Source: Pseudonocardia endophytica (GTDB taxonomy: Bacteria; Actinomycetota; Actinomycetes; Mycobacteriales; Pseudonocardiaceae). Taken from it: a stretch of 64,000 nt of DNA. A model generated the notes under the pieces. The model did not search any database. It saw only the letters and a program-made list of their open reading frames with translations, and was not told the DNA's origin. Shown one piece after another: positions 27,872 to 38,113 of the stretch. The stretch lies in NCBI RefSeq assembly GCF_004339565.1, contig NZ_SMFZ01000001.1:1-64000 (forward strand), read 5' to 3'. The position numbers were made by a program, and so were the translations under genes. Position 1 is the stretch's first letter; the number at the start of each line of letters is the position of its first letter.

Positions 27872-28393
27872 TCACGCGCTCGCGCAGCCGTCGGCCTCCT
27901 CGCCGTCGCAGGACTCCCCGTCGACCAGCCACAGCGGACCGTCGGACAGGTGCGCGACGAGTGCCTCGGTCGCCTCGCGCAGCGCGTGCTGCTGATCACG
28001 GGTCAGCGCGTCGAACACCGTCGCGCGGACCGTCGTGACGTGACCGGGCGCGGCGCTCTCCAGGACGGACATGCCCTCGTCGGTGAGGGCGGCCATCTGC
28101 CCGCGGCGGTCGGTCGGGCACGACGTGCGGGCGATCCAGCCGGCCTCCTCCATCCGCGCGACCGCGTGCGAGACCCGGCTGCGCGAGGACAGCGACGACG
28201 TCGCCAGCTCGCTCATCCGCAACGTCCGGCCCGGCGCCTCGGACAGCCGGACCAGGATCTCGTAGTAGGCCTGCGGCATCTTCGACTCGGACTGCATCTG
28301 CCGCTCGACACGCTCGGACACCAGCCGGTTCGCGGCCAGGAAGGCGCGCCACGTCCGCTGCTCGTCATCGTCGAGCCAGGGTGTGTGACCCAC
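27872..28393 (-). CDS. MarR family transcriptional regulator
   Basis: A 173-residue winged helix-turn-helix regulator. The DNA-binding region is LSEAPGRTLRMSELATSSLSSRSRVSHAVARMEEAGWIARTSCPTDRRGQMAALTDEG around residues 50-110, with the wing Asp-Arg-Arg signature. Cysteines at SCPTD and in the tail could be redox-sensing, but that is speculation. It is divergent from a YceI gene. The 94-bp gap between them holds a strong promoter and inverted repeats, so it probably represses yceI and itself. A GGGAGG precedes the GTG start. Confidence 0.92.
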   Translation of the reverse strand: MGHTPWLDDDEQRTWRAFLAANRLVSERVERQMQSESKMPQAYYEILVRLSEAPGRTLRMSELATSSLSSRSRVSHAVARMEEAGWIARTSCPTDRRGQMAALTDEGMSVLESAAPGHVTTVRATVFDALTRDQQHALREATEALVAHLSDGPLWLVDGESCDGEEADGCASA

Positions 28394-28411
28394 GACACCT
28401 CCCGGTAATCA

Positions 28412-28464
28412 TTGAACGCTCAACTCGTTGGTACTAGTATCGCTCTCAACAAGTGAGAGTTCAA
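28412..28464 (+). promoter_or_regulatory. yceI promoter with candidate MarR operators
   Basis: TTGAAC (28412-28417), 17 bp, TAGTAT (28435-28440) is a near-consensus housekeeping promoter. A perfect palindrome CTCTCA-ACAAG-TGAGAG (28443-28459) covers the expected start site. TTGAAC at 28412 and GTTCAA at 28459-28464 are inverted half-sites with similar flanks (GTTGAGCGTTCAA versus GTGAGAGTTCAA), as expected for MarR binding. Confidence 0.7.
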
Positions 28465-28487
28465 CCAATCTCCGGAGGTCTCCCCCG

Positions 28488-29051
28488 ATGACTGCAGCGT
28501 CCACCACCAGCATCCCGAACTACACCGTCGGCACGTGGGACATCGACGCGTCGCACTCGGCCGTGTCGTTCGTCGTCCGGCACATGATGGTCAGCAAGGT
28601 CCGCGGCAAGTTCGACGTGTTCGCAGGCGAGTTCACCACCGGTGAGCGCTTCGAGGACTCCACCGTCTCCGCGACGATCGACGCCCGGTCCATCGACACC
28701 GGCACCGACCAGCGTGACCAGCACATCAAGTCGGCCGACTTCTTCGAGGTCGAGACGCACCCGGAGTGGACGTTCCGCTCCACCGGCATCACCGCCGACG
28801 GCGAGGACTTCGTGCTGGCGGGCGACCTGACGATCAAGGGCGTCACCAAGCCGGTCCAGCTCAAGCTCGAGGTCAACGGGTTCGGCCCGGACGCGTGGGG
28901 CGGCACCCGCGCCGGCTTCACCGCCACCACCTCGATCAACCGCAGCGACTTCGGCGTCGACATCTCGATGCCGCTCGACGGCGGCGGCGTCGTCGTGAGC
29001 GAGAAGATCGGCATCGAGCTGGAGATCGAGGGCGTCCTGCGCGCCTCCTGA
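28488..29051 (+). CDS. YceI family protein
   Basis: A 187-residue lipocalin-like beta-barrel protein of the YceI family, which binds polyisoprenoids such as quinone side chains. Characteristic segments are YTVGTWDIDASHSAVSFVVRHMMVSKVRGKFDVF at the start, then DARSIDTGTDQRDQHIKSADFFEVETHPEWTF and GDLTIKGVTKPVQL. It has no signal peptide, so it should be cytoplasmic, unlike the periplasmic E. coli YceI. The ATG at 28488 follows a CGGAGG site. The divergent MarR gene and shared operator region suggest induction by a small hydrophobic or oxidising signal. A hairpin terminator follows at 29077-29103. Confidence 0.94.
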   Translation: MTAASTTSIPNYTVGTWDIDASHSAVSFVVRHMMVSKVRGKFDVFAGEFTTGERFEDSTVSATIDARSIDTGTDQRDQHIKSADFFEVETHPEWTFRSTGITADGEDFVLAGDLTIKGVTKPVQLKLEVNGFGPDAWGGTRAGFTATTSINRSDFGVDISMPLDGGGVVVSEKIGIELEIEGVLRAS

Positions 29052-29076
29052 TCCCACACCTCCGCGACCTGCAGAG

Positions 29077-29103
29077 GCCCCGGACCGGCTCCCGGTCCGG
29101 GGC
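29077..29103 (+). terminator. hairpin terminator after yceI
   Basis: A perfect 11-bp stem (29077-29087 with 29093-29103), 5-nt loop, 25 bp past the yceI stop; no U-tract, as usual in high-GC actinomycetes. Confidence 0.65.
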
Positions 29104-29257
29104 TCGGTCGTGTCCGGGGCGGCTCGTGTCCGGGCGGTCCGCGGTCGCGTGCGACGCTCCGACACCCGGCGGCGTCGGCACCCGCCGGCCGTCCGGTCGT
29201 CCGGCCGTTCGCGGTCCGCGCCGGTTCCTGCCGGGGGTCGGTCGTAGGCTCGGTCGC

Positions 29258-29992
29258 GTGACCTCGTACCGGGAGTGGCGGCCGGCGGGACCGGTCGGCA
29301 CGCTGCTGGAGTGCGCCTGGCAGTCCCGGACCGGGCCGGAGGTGGCCCGCGAACAGCGCGTGCTCCCCGACGGGTGCATGGACCTGCTGGTGCTCGACGG
29401 GCGCCTCGTCGTGGCCGGACCGGACACGGCGGCGCACACGGCACGGCCGTCGCCCGGCGCGGTGACGACGGGCCTGCGGTTCCGGCCCGGAGTCCTGCCT
29501 ACGCTGCTCGGTGTACCGGCGGCCGAGCTCGTGAACCAGCGTGTGTCGCTGTCGGACCTGCCGCTCTCCCCCGCCGACGTGGACGTGACGGTCGTCGGCG
29601 AGGCCCCCGACGACCGTGGTGTTCATCTCGACGCGGCCCTGCTCCTGGACACAGCGTCCCGGCTGGTCGCCGCGGACCGCCGACGTCCCCTTCCCCGCCC
29701 GCTCCCCCGCTGGGCGTTGCGCGCACTCGCCCGCGGCGCGGCGACCACCGACGTGGCGGACCGGCTCGGCGTCACCACCCGCACGCTGCACCGCACCTGC
29801 GTCGCGACGCTGGGCTACGGCCCGTCGGTGGCCCGTCGGGTGCTCCGGTTCCGTGCCGCGGCCGCGCTGCTGTACTCGGGAGCCGCTCCCGCCGACGTGG
29901 CCGCCCGCACCGGCTACGCGGACCAACCGCACCTGTCCCGCGAGGTCAGGGCTCTGGCCGGCGTCTCACCCACCGCCCTCGCCGCGGGCTGA
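29258..29992 (+). CDS. AraC-type helix-turn-helix regulator
   Basis: A 244-residue regulator with an N-terminal sensor-like domain starting YREWRPAGPVGTLLECAWQ and including RVLPDGCMDLLVLDG, which is typical of the DUF6597-type domain fused to AraC helix-turn-helix modules. The C-terminal ~90 residues contain TTDVADRLGVTTRTLHRTCVATLGYGPSVARRVLRFR and a second helix-turn-helix ending ADQPHLSREVRALAGVSPTAL. The GTG at 29258 is preceded by TAGGCT 7 nt upstream (leaderless). No obvious target gene is adjacent. Downstream is a 622-bp stretch with no gene. Confidence 0.85.
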   Translation: MTSYREWRPAGPVGTLLECAWQSRTGPEVAREQRVLPDGCMDLLVLDGRLVVAGPDTAAHTARPSPGAVTTGLRFRPGVLPTLLGVPAAELVNQRVSLSDLPLSPADVDVTVVGEAPDDRGVHLDAALLLDTASRLVAADRRRPLPRPLPRWALRALARGAATTDVADRLGVTTRTLHRTCVATLGYGPSVARRVLRFRAAAALLYSGAAPADVAARTGYADQPHLSREVRALAGVSPTALAAG

Positions 29993-30614
29993 GCCGAACG
30001 CGTCCCGGGCCGCCCGGTGGCGCCGTCGTCCCGGCTCGACGCCCAGCCGCTGCGGCCCGGCCGGACGAAGCTGCGGCCCGGCCGGACGAATGCGTCGTCC
30101 GTCAGGCGCATCGGCACCGGCGTCACGCCCGCGCCGGCTCGCACGCCCCGCCCGCGCCACCGCCCTGCTCCGAGTTCGGCTCGAACGTGAGGTCACCTCG
30201 GGCGCGACCCGGCCGGACACTCCGTCCGCGTCATCGGCTACCGACGCCACATCCGTTCCGGTCGATGCCGGAACGCCGACCCTCGGGATCGCCACGCCGC
30301 AACGGATCGCCACGCCACAGCGCCGCGGGACCGCCGAAACGTGCCTGCCGATCGGCGTTGCGAATCGGTTGCGACGTTCTGGCTGTCCCGACCGCCACAA
30401 CCCGCCACTCGATCCCGTCGAGGCGTCGAGTGCGGCGTTCCGGTCACCTGAGCTTCCTCCCGGAGCGGTGCCGGCCGCCGGCGCACGACGACCGGCCGCG
30501 CTGCCCTGCCCGGCCACGCCCGCACCCGATCCGGATCCCGCTCGCCGGCCCGAACGAGCGTGACGTTCGGACACTCCCGGCACGGGGACGTCACCGTCGT
30601 TCGACGGGCCGGGG
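29993..30614. other. gene-free stretch of 622 bp with repeats
   Basis: No supportable ORF. It holds a 21-bp direct repeat (30050-30070 and 30071-30091, one mismatch at the end), a short direct repeat of GGATCGCCACGCC near 30288-30320, and a family 3 palindromic element at 30337-30442. Confidence 0.6.
30337..30442. repeat. palindromic element (family 3, copy B)
   Basis: It shares ACGTGCCTnCCGATCGG and ACTCGATCCCGTCGAGGCGTCGAG-like segments with the element at 14783-14880. Internal inverted arms are CACTCGA (30406-30412) and TCGAGTG (30426-30432). Confidence 0.55.
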
Positions 30615-31022
30615 TCAGGCCCAGGCGAACAGGTCGAGGCTCGTGCCGTCCGGGTCGCGGACGGTGGCGTAGCGCTGGCCCCACGGAGCGTCGAACGGGA
30701 CGAGCTCGCTCTCGTATCCCGCGTCGACGACACGGGCGTGCGCCGCGTCCACGGCGGCCGGGTCGGGGAGCAGGAACGCCACGCCGACGCGTCCTCCACC
30801 GGGCGGAGGGGGCGTGTAGTCGGCGTGGAACGAGGCGACGGTGGCGTCGGTGTCGAAGCCGAGTCGCAGACCGCCGCGCAGCGTCACCTCCACGTGCGGC
30901 TCCGTGTCGGCGGACGCGGGGATGTCCAGGCCTATCAGGCGGTAGAACGCGAGCGAGCGCGGCATGTCGGAGACGACGATCCCGATCATGTCCAGCTGCG
31001 CGCCGATGGTCGTGTCGGTCAT
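30615..31022 (-). CDS. VOC family protein (glyoxalase/bleomycin resistance-like)
   Basis: A 135-residue single vicinal-oxygen-chelate domain. It begins QLDMIGIVVSDMPRSLAFYRLIGLDIP, has the paired-beta-alpha repeat pattern, and ends YATVRDPDGTSLDLFAW. The metal-ligand positions are not the classic His/Glu pair in the first half, so it may bind a ligand without catalysis. The ATG has TACCGT 7 nt upstream, consistent with leaderless transcription. It stands alone, next to a gene remnant. Confidence 0.88.
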   Translation of the reverse strand: MTDTTIGAQLDMIGIVVSDMPRSLAFYRLIGLDIPASADTEPHVEVTLRGGLRLGFDTDATVASFHADYTPPPPGGGRVGVAFLLPDPAAVDAAHARVVDAGYESELVPFDAPWGQRYATVRDPDGTSLDLFAWA

Positions 31023-31093
31023 GGCGAGGACGGTAGAGAGCCGCGTCGCACGCGTCGTGAACGGATCGGACAGCCGGAACGGACCCGCGGCCG

Positions 31094-31234
31094 ATGCCGA
31101 CGGATCGGACTCCCGTAACGAACCGGGACGGCAAGGAGCTGTCCGTGCGCTTCGCCGACTTCCTCGAGATCGGCGACGACGGCGTGCTCCGCTCGCAGTG
31201 GCTGACGGTCGACTTCGCGCCGCCGTTCGCCTGA
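31094..31234 (+). pseudogene. possible remnant of a SnoaL/NTF2-like protein gene
   Basis: An ORF of 46 residues whose second half (GKELSVRFADFLEIGDDGVLRSQW) looks like the C-terminal strand pair of SnoaL-like or limonene-epoxide-hydrolase-like proteins. The first two thirds of such a domain are absent. It could be a decayed gene copy. The assignment rests on pattern memory only. The rest of the 31023-31325 gap holds only the terminator below. Confidence 0.3.
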
Positions 31235-31277
31235 CGCGCCGCCCGCAGCGCCGCCCCGACGCGACCACGCCCTCACG

Positions 31278-31313
31278 CGTCGGGCCCCGCCACGGATGCG
31301 GCGGGGCCCGACG
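31278..31313 (-). terminator. strong hairpin terminator downstream of mpa
   Basis: A perfect 14-bp G/C-rich stem (31278-31291 with 31300-31313) with an 8-nt loop, 13 bp past the mpa stop. It is palindromic, so it could act on both strands. Confidence 0.75.
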
Positions 31314-31325
31314 TGCGAGCTGCGT

Positions 31326-33146
31326 CTACAGGTACTGACCGGTGTTCGACGCGGTGTCGATGGCCCGGCCCGCGGCGTCGTTCTTGCCGGTGACCAGCGT
31401 GCGGATGTAGACGATCCGCTCGCCCTTCTTGCCCGAGATCCGCGCCCAGTCGTCCGGGTTGGTCGTGTTGGGCAGGTCCTCGTTCTCGGCGAACTCGTCC
31501 ACGATCGCGTCCAGCAGGTGCTGCACGCGCATGCCCGGCTGACCGGACTCGAGCACCGACTTGATCGCGGTCTTCTTCGCCCTGTCCACGATGTTCTGGA
31601 TCATGGCGCCGGAGTTGAAGTCCTTGAAGTACAGGGTCTCCTTGTCACCGTTGGCGTAGGTGACCTCGAGGAACCTGTTCTCCTCCGACTCGTCGTACAT
31701 CCGCTCGACGATCCGCTGGATCATGCCGTCCACACACGCCTGGCGGCTGCCGGAGAACTCGGCGATGTCGTCGGCGTGGATGGGCAGCGTCTCGGTGATG
31801 TACTTCGAGAAGATGTCCTTCGCGCCCTCGGCGTCCGGACGCTCGATCTTGATCTTCACGTCCAGCCGGCCCGGCCGCAGGATCGCCGGGTCGATCATGT
31901 CCTCGCGGTTCGACGCGCCGATGACGATGACGTTCTCCAGGCCCTCGACACCGTCGATCTCGGAGAGCAGCTGGGGCACGATCGTCGTCTCGACGTCCGA
32001 GGAGACACCGGACCCGCGGGTCCGGAAGATCGAGTCCATCTCGTCGAAGAACACGATCACCGGCGTGCCCTCGGACGCCTTCTCGCGCGCCCGCTGGAAG
32101 ATCAGCCGGATGTGCCGCTCCGTCTCGCCCACGAACTTGTTGAGCAGCTCGGGACCCTTGATGTTCAGGAAGAACGACTTCGCCGCGTCGGGCGCGTCGT
32201 CCCCGCGGAACTTCGCGACCTTCTTGGCCAGTGAGTTCGCCACCGCCTTGGCGATCAGCGTCTTCCCGCAGCCGGGCGGGCCGTAGAGCAGGACGCCCTT
32301 CGGCGGGCGCAGCTCGTACTCCCGGAACAGCTCGCCGTGCAGGAACGGCAGCTCGACCGCGTCGCGGATCATCTCGATCTGGCCGGTCAGGCCACCGATG
32401 TCCTCGTACGCGACGTCCGGGACCTCCTCCAGCACGAGGTCCTCGACCTCGGCCTTGGCGATCCGCTCGTACGCGTAGCCGGCCCTGGTGTCGACCATCA
32501 GCGAGTCACCCGGCTTGAGCGGTCCGCTCTCCCCGTCCTCGCCGAGCTCGAACAGCGGCGCGGCCAGCCAGACCACCCGCTCCTCGTCCGAGTTGCCGAT
32601 GACCAGACCACGCCCGGCCTGCCCGTCCTCGGTCGGCTTGGACACGATCTCGCGCAGCGAGTGCAGGTCGCCGATCTTCTCGAAGCCCATGGCCTCGACG
32701 ACCGTGAGCGCCTCGTTCAGCCGCACCGACTGACCCGGGCGGAGCGTCTCGTTCTCCACCGCTGGCGAGACCGGCACCCGCATCCGGCGGCCCGAGGTGA
32801 ACACGTCGACGGTGGCGTCCTCGTCGTACCGACCGAGGAAGACGCCGTAGCCCGACGGCGGCTGCGCGAGCCGGTCGACCTCCTCGCGGAGTGCGACGAG
32901 CTGGCCGCGCGCCTCCTTGAGCGTCTCGGTGAGCTTCTCGTTGCGGGCGTTCAGGGCGGAGAGACGGCTGGTCGCCTCCGACAGTCGTTGTTCGAGCACG
33001 CGGGCGTGCCGGGGGGTCTCGGTGAGCCGCTGGCGCAGCGTCGCGATCTCGTTCTCGAGGTATCGGATGTGCTCGGCAGCCTCAGCCGGACTGAGATCAC
33101 CGTTCACCTGGTCACGCCTGCCGGGACCATCGTCGTAAGGGTTCAC
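31326..33146 (-). CDS. mpa: proteasome-associated ATPase Mpa/ARC
   Basis: Hexameric AAA ATPase that binds Pup, unfolds pupylated proteins and threads them into the 20S proteasome. The 606-residue sequence shows an N-terminal coiled coil (about residues 22-95) that captures Pup, then two OB-type domains (about 96-245). The AAA module has Walker A GPPGCGKT at 289-296, Walker [10 protein letters not shown] at 363-371 and an SRH-like [19 protein letters not shown]. The C-terminus is QYL, the tail that docks into the PrcA ring. The GTG start has a GGAGGGAGG site about 7 nt upstream. It follows trmI on the same strand with a 194-bp gap containing a palindrome. Confidence 0.98.
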   Translation of the reverse strand: MNPYDDGPGRRDQVNGDLSPAEAAEHIRYLENEIATLRQRLTETPRHARVLEQRLSEATSRLSALNARNEKLTETLKEARGQLVALREEVDRLAQPPSGYGVFLGRYDEDATVDVFTSGRRMRVPVSPAVENETLRPGQSVRLNEALTVVEAMGFEKIGDLHSLREIVSKPTEDGQAGRGLVIGNSDEERVVWLAAPLFELGEDGESGPLKPGDSLMVDTRAGYAYERIAKAEVEDLVLEEVPDVAYEDIGGLTGQIEMIRDAVELPFLHGELFREYELRPPKGVLLYGPPGCGKTLIAKAVANSLAKKVAKFRGDDAPDAAKSFFLNIKGPELLNKFVGETERHIRLIFQRAREKASEGTPVIVFFDEMDSIFRTRGSGVSSDVETTIVPQLLSEIDGVEGLENVIVIGASNREDMIDPAILRPGRLDVKIKIERPDAEGAKDIFSKYITETLPIHADDIAEFSGSRQACVDGMIQRIVERMYDESEENRFLEVTYANGDKETLYFKDFNSGAMIQNIVDRAKKTAIKSVLESGQPGMRVQHLLDAIVDEFAENEDLPNTTNPDDWARISGKKGERIVYIRTLVTGKNDAAGRAIDTASNTGQYL

Positions 33147-33281
33147 GGCAGCCTCCCTCCGTGTTCCGTTTCACCACGGTACCCGTTGGTAGGGCCCCGT
33201 AGCGGTGCGTCGAACCGGTGATCCCGACCTCAGCCGGACGGCACCTTGACGACACTCTGCGGCTCCGTGGACGTCACGTCA

Positions 33282-33297
33282 CCGTCCTACAGGACGG
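33282..33297. promoter_or_regulatory. 16-bp palindrome upstream of mpa
   Basis: CCGTCCT-AC-AGGACGG is a perfect inverted repeat in the 194-bp trmI-mpa gap, next to a relatively AT-rich stretch (TTGTGTAAACATC). It could be an operator or part of a trmI terminator. Confidence 0.35.
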
Positions 33298-33340
33298 GAT
33301 TGTGTAAACATCTCGTGCCACACCGGAAGTCCCCGATCGC

Positions 33341-34961
<1,621 letters not shown>

Positions 34962-35164
34962 ACTGCCACTATAAGTGGTTCTTCGGACACGTTGCGTACA
35001 CGATCGTGCAGTGACGTGCGCCGATGCGTCGCGGCGCCGCTCGCAGCCGGGTGATCGGCGCGGGCGGCACCGGGCCCGGCCTCGACGACACGATCCGGCC
35101 GATCACGACGAATGCGGGAGCCGGGCGGACAGGACTGTCGGACCCCTCGCCTAACCTCGTGCAC
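34962..35164. promoter_or_regulatory. divergent promoter region, signal peptidase / RecB-like nuclease
   Basis: TATAGT (minus strand, 34973-34968) ends 6 nt before the GTG at 34961; TAACCT (35152-35157) ends 7 nt before the GTG at 35165. The 203-bp gap has no ORF I can support. Confidence 0.5.
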
Positions 35165-36061
35165 GTGACGCGGGACGACGACGGGCCGGGCGCGGAACCG
35201 GCCGTCCGCCGCCCGCCGGCGCTGTCGCCGTCCCGCGCGTCGGATTTCAGGCGGTGCCCGCTGATGTACCGGTTCCGGGCGATCGACCGGCTGCCGGAGC
35301 CGCCCGGGCGCGCCCAGGTCCGCGGCACGCTCGTGCACGCCGTTCTGGAGCAGCTCTACGGCCTCCCGGCGGCCGAGCGGACGCCGGAGGTCGCGCACGC
35401 GCTGCTCGGGCCGGCGTGGGACGGGCTGCTGGCCGTCGAGCCGGATCTGGTCGCCGCGTTGTTCGACGGCACCGACGACCCGGAGCTCGCGCTGTGGCTG
35501 GACTCGGCGTCGGCGCTGCTGGACACGTACTTCACGCTCGAGGACCCGCGCACGGTCGTGCCGTCCGCCGTCGAGGAGCCGGTGGAGGTGGTGCTGGACT
35601 CGGCGTCCCTGCCGGCCGGGCTGCCGCTGCGCGGGTTCGTGGACCGCCTCGACCGGATCGACGGGGGCGGTATCCGGGTGGTCGACTACAAGACCGGCTC
35701 CTCCCCCGGCGAGTTCTACGAGCTCGGGGCCCTGTTCCAGCTGAAGTTTTACGCCCTGGCCGTGCTGGCGACACGCGGTGTGGTGCCCGCCGAGCTGCGC
35801 CTGCTGTACCTCGCCGACGGCCAGATGCTGCGCTACTCGCCGGACGCCGACGAGCTCGGCCGCTTCACCCGGCTGCTGGAGGCGATCTGGGCGGCCGTGC
35901 TCCTCGCGGGCGAGTCGGGCGACTTCCGGCCCAACCCCGGGAGGGCCTGCAGGAACTGCGCGTTCACGGAGCTGTGCCCGGCGTGGGACGGAACGCCGCC
36001 GCCGTATCCGGGCTGGCCGTCGATCACCCTGGAGGAGCCCGTCGAGCAGGCCGGGGCATGA
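35165..36061 (+). CDS. RecB family nuclease with Fe-S cluster motif (PDDEXK, Cas4-like)
   Basis: A 298-residue nuclease of the PD-(D/E)XK superfamily related to the C-terminal domain of AddB/RecB. The conserved parts are VRGTLVHAVLEQLY, LRGFVDRLDRI (Asp) and IRVVDYKTG (the D-x-K core), with a downstream QLKFYALA helix. A cysteine set, one in FRRCPL near the N-terminus and three in CRNCAFTELC near the C-terminus, matches the [4Fe-4S] staple of this group. M. tuberculosis has a similar gene beside trmI. The start at GTG 35165 is chosen because TAACCT lies 7 nt upstream and the family begins shortly before PSRASDFRRC. A thioesterase-like gene starts 7 nt after the stop. Confidence 0.9.
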   Translation: MTRDDDGPGAEPAVRRPPALSPSRASDFRRCPLMYRFRAIDRLPEPPGRAQVRGTLVHAVLEQLYGLPAAERTPEVAHALLGPAWDGLLAVEPDLVAALFDGTDDPELALWLDSASALLDTYFTLEDPRTVVPSAVEEPVEVVLDSASLPAGLPLRGFVDRLDRIDGGGIRVVDYKTGSSPGEFYELGALFQLKFYALAVLATRGVVPAELRLLYLADGQMLRYSPDADELGRFTRLLEAIWAAVLLAGESGDFRPNPGRACRNCAFTELCPAWDGTPPPYPGWPSITLEEPVEQAGA

Positions 36062-36068
36062 TCGTCTC

Positions 36069-36881
36069 GTGACCGACCTGTCCCCGTTCTACCTCCCCCG
36101 CGGCTCCGACGACGACGGCGAACACTTCGAGGCCACGTTCTCCACGACCGGTCCGTGGTTCTCCGACGCCCAGCACATGGGCCCGCCGTCGGCGCTGCTC
36201 GTCCGGGCGCTGGAGCGCCTCGACGACGGCCGGGCGCCGGACGCACCGGGGCTGGTCACGGCACGGGTCACGGTGGAGATCCTCGGCAAGGTCCCGGCCG
36301 GTCCGGTCGTGGTGTCCGCCGAGGTCGAGCGTCCGGGCCGGTCGATCCAGATGGCCGGGGCGACGATGGTGGCGGGCGGGCGCCCGGTGCTGCGGGCTCG
36401 GTCCTGGCGACTGGCGCGCGAGGACACGTCCTCGGTGACGACGGGCCTCGCGCCGGACATCCCCGGACCGGACACGGCGACCGTGCGCGAGGAGCGTCCG
36501 GACGGCTGGCTGCCCGGCTACGTCGACGCGATGGAATGGGCCTGGGTCACCGGCTGGCTGACCGAACCCGGTCCCGGACGGGCGTGGATCCGCCAGCGGG
36601 TGCCGCTCGTCGACGGCGAGGAGCCGAGCCCGCTGCAGCGCCTGATGGCGGTGGCCGACTCGGCGAACGGGATCGCGGCGCCGCTGGACGTCCGGAGCTG
36701 GTTCTTCCTCAACACGGAGCTGACCGTCCACCTGCACCGGGACCCGGTGGGCGAACGGTTCGGGCTGGACGCCGCCACCGTCGTCGGGCCGTCCGGGCTC
36801 GGCACCGCGTCCGCGGAGATCCACGACCGGGACGGCCACGTCGGGCGGATCAGCCAGGCCCTGACGGTCCGGCCGCGCTGA
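36069..36881 (+). CDS. acyl-CoA thioesterase family protein (double hot dog)
   Basis: A 270-residue protein resembling TesB-like/thioesterase-superfamily double hot-dog proteins. It has FEATFSTTGPWFSDAQHMGPPSALLVRALERL in the first half and MEWAWVTGW...WIRQRVPLVDGEEPSPLQRLMAVADSANGI in the second. The latter contains the Asp-Ser-(Ala)-Asn stretch typical of actinobacterial members. It probably hydrolyses acyl-CoA thioesters; the chain length is unknown. GTG start, 7 nt after the RecB-like gene, so the two are likely co-transcribed. It converges on hisG with an 11-bp gap. Confidence 0.82.
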   Translation: MTDLSPFYLPRGSDDDGEHFEATFSTTGPWFSDAQHMGPPSALLVRALERLDDGRAPDAPGLVTARVTVEILGKVPAGPVVVSAEVERPGRSIQMAGATMVAGGRPVLRARSWRLAREDTSSVTTGLAPDIPGPDTATVREERPDGWLPGYVDAMEWAWVTGWLTEPGPGRAWIRQRVPLVDGEEPSPLQRLMAVADSANGIAAPLDVRSWFFLNTELTVHLHRDPVGERFGLDAATVVGPSGLGTASAEIHDRDGHVGRISQALTVRPR

Positions 36882-36892
36882 CGGGCGGGCGC

Positions 36893-37801
36893 TCAGCGCC
36901 TGCCGACGCCGTTCGTGCCGTTGGGCTTGCCCTCCATGGCGCGGCAGGACCGGATCTCCGAGGTCAGGATCGCCGTGGCGCCGAGGCGGGCCAGCTTGTC
37001 CATCACCCGGTTCGTCTCCTTCGCGGGCACCATCGTGCGGACGGCGAACCAGTCCGGCTTGGACAGCGGCGAGACCGTCGGCGCCTGGAGACCGGGTGCG
37101 ACTTTCTCGGCCTCCTCGAGCAGGTGGCGCGGGCAGTCGTAGTCCATCATCAGGTACTCGCGGGCCAGCACGACGCCGCGCAGCCGCTCGGCGAAGATCT
37201 GCTTCACGGCCGTGACCTCCGGGTCCTCCGGACGGTCGCTGCGCGGCTCACGCTCGATCAGGGTCGCGACCGACCGGGCGATCGGGTCACCGATCGGGAC
37301 GAGGTTGTGCTGGCGCAGCGTGCGACCGGACGACACGACGTCGGCGATGGCGTCCGCCAGCCCGAGCTGGATCGAGATCTCGACGGCGCCGTCCAGCTTC
37401 ACGATCTCCGCGCCGATCCGCTTGCCGGACAGGTACGAGCGCACCAGCCGCGGGTAGGACGTGGCGATCTTCTTGCCGTCCAGGTCCTCCAGCTTCCAGT
37501 CCTCGTTGGCCGGGGCCGCGAACTGGAACCGGGAGCCACCGAACCCGAGTTCCAGCACGGTCTGCACCTGGCTGCCGGACTCTTCCATGAGGTCGAACCC
37601 GGTGACGCCGAGGTGCAGGTCGCCCTTGCCGACGTAGGTGGCGATGTCCTTCGGCCGCAGGTAGAAGAACTCGATCTGGTTCTCCTCGTCGACCATGCTG
37701 AGGTCACGCTGGTCGGAACGCTGGCGGTAGCCGGCCTCGCGCATCATCGTGGCGGCCGGGTCGGCGAGAGTGCCCTTGTTCGGGAGGGCGACGCGGAGCA
37801 T
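36893..37801 (-). CDS. hisG: ATP phosphoribosyltransferase (long form)
   Basis: First enzyme of histidine biosynthesis: ATP plus PRPP gives N1-(5-phosphoribosyl)-ATP. It has 302 residues, the long form with a C-terminal ACT-like regulatory domain for histidine feedback (PLSKPDWFAVRTMVPAKETNRVMDKLARLGATAILTSEIRSCR). The catalytic part has LRVALPNKGTLAD at the start, YVGKGDLHLGVTGFDL and the PRPP-loop region with LGLADAIADVVSSGRTLRQHNL. It is 48 bp downstream of hisE and clearly in one operon with it, as in mycobacteria. Confidence 0.98.
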   Translation of the reverse strand: MLRVALPNKGTLADPAATMMREAGYRQRSDQRDLSMVDEENQIEFFYLRPKDIATYVGKGDLHLGVTGFDLMEESGSQVQTVLELGFGGSRFQFAAPANEDWKLEDLDGKKIATSYPRLVRSYLSGKRIGAEIVKLDGAVEISIQLGLADAIADVVSSGRTLRQHNLVPIGDPIARSVATLIEREPRSDRPEDPEVTAVKQIFAERLRGVVLAREYLMMDYDCPRHLLEEAEKVAPGLQAPTVSPLSKPDWFAVRTMVPAKETNRVMDKLARLGATAILTSEIRSCRAMEGKPNGTNGVGRR

Positions 37802-37849
37802 TGGGATCTCCAGGGTTGAGCGTGGAACGGTGGCGGCGCTGCGGGCGGG

Positions 37850-38113
37850 TCAGAGGAACTTGTAGACGTCCTCCAGCGACAGCCCACGATGGATCATCAG
37901 CACCTGCACCCGGTAGAGAAGCTGGGAGATCTCCTCGGCGAGCGCGTCGTCCTTCTCGTGCTCGGCCGCGATCCACACCTCGCCCGCCTCCTCCAGCACC
38001 TTCTTGCCCTGGGCGTGAACCCCGGCGTCCAGTGCGGCGACGGTACCCGACCCCGGCGGCCGCTCGGCCGCCTTCGAGCTCAGTTCGGCGAACAGGTCGT
38101 CGAAAGTCTTCAC
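37850..38113 (-). CDS. hisE: phosphoribosyl-ATP pyrophosphatase
   Basis: Second enzyme of histidine biosynthesis, splitting pyrophosphate from phosphoribosyl-ATP. The 87-residue protein is all-alpha MazG-like with [38 protein letters not shown], which contains the metal-binding EExxE...E/D residues. It is encoded separately from hisI, as usual in actinomycetes. The GTG at 38113 fits the family N-terminus ([10 protein letters not shown]); readings further upstream are low-complexity. It precedes hisG. Confidence 0.96.
   Translation of the reverse strand: MKTFDDLFAELSSKAAERPPGSGTVAALDAGVHAQGKKVLEEAGEVWIAAEHEKDDALAEEISQLLYRVQVLMIHRGLSLEDVYKFL

Noticed and set aside
35165..36061. Cas4 of a CRISPR system
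   Set aside because: Although the PDDEXK core and cysteine set resemble Cas4, the position next to trmI and mpa matches the chromosomal RecB-like gene of actinomycetes and no cas neighbours exist.
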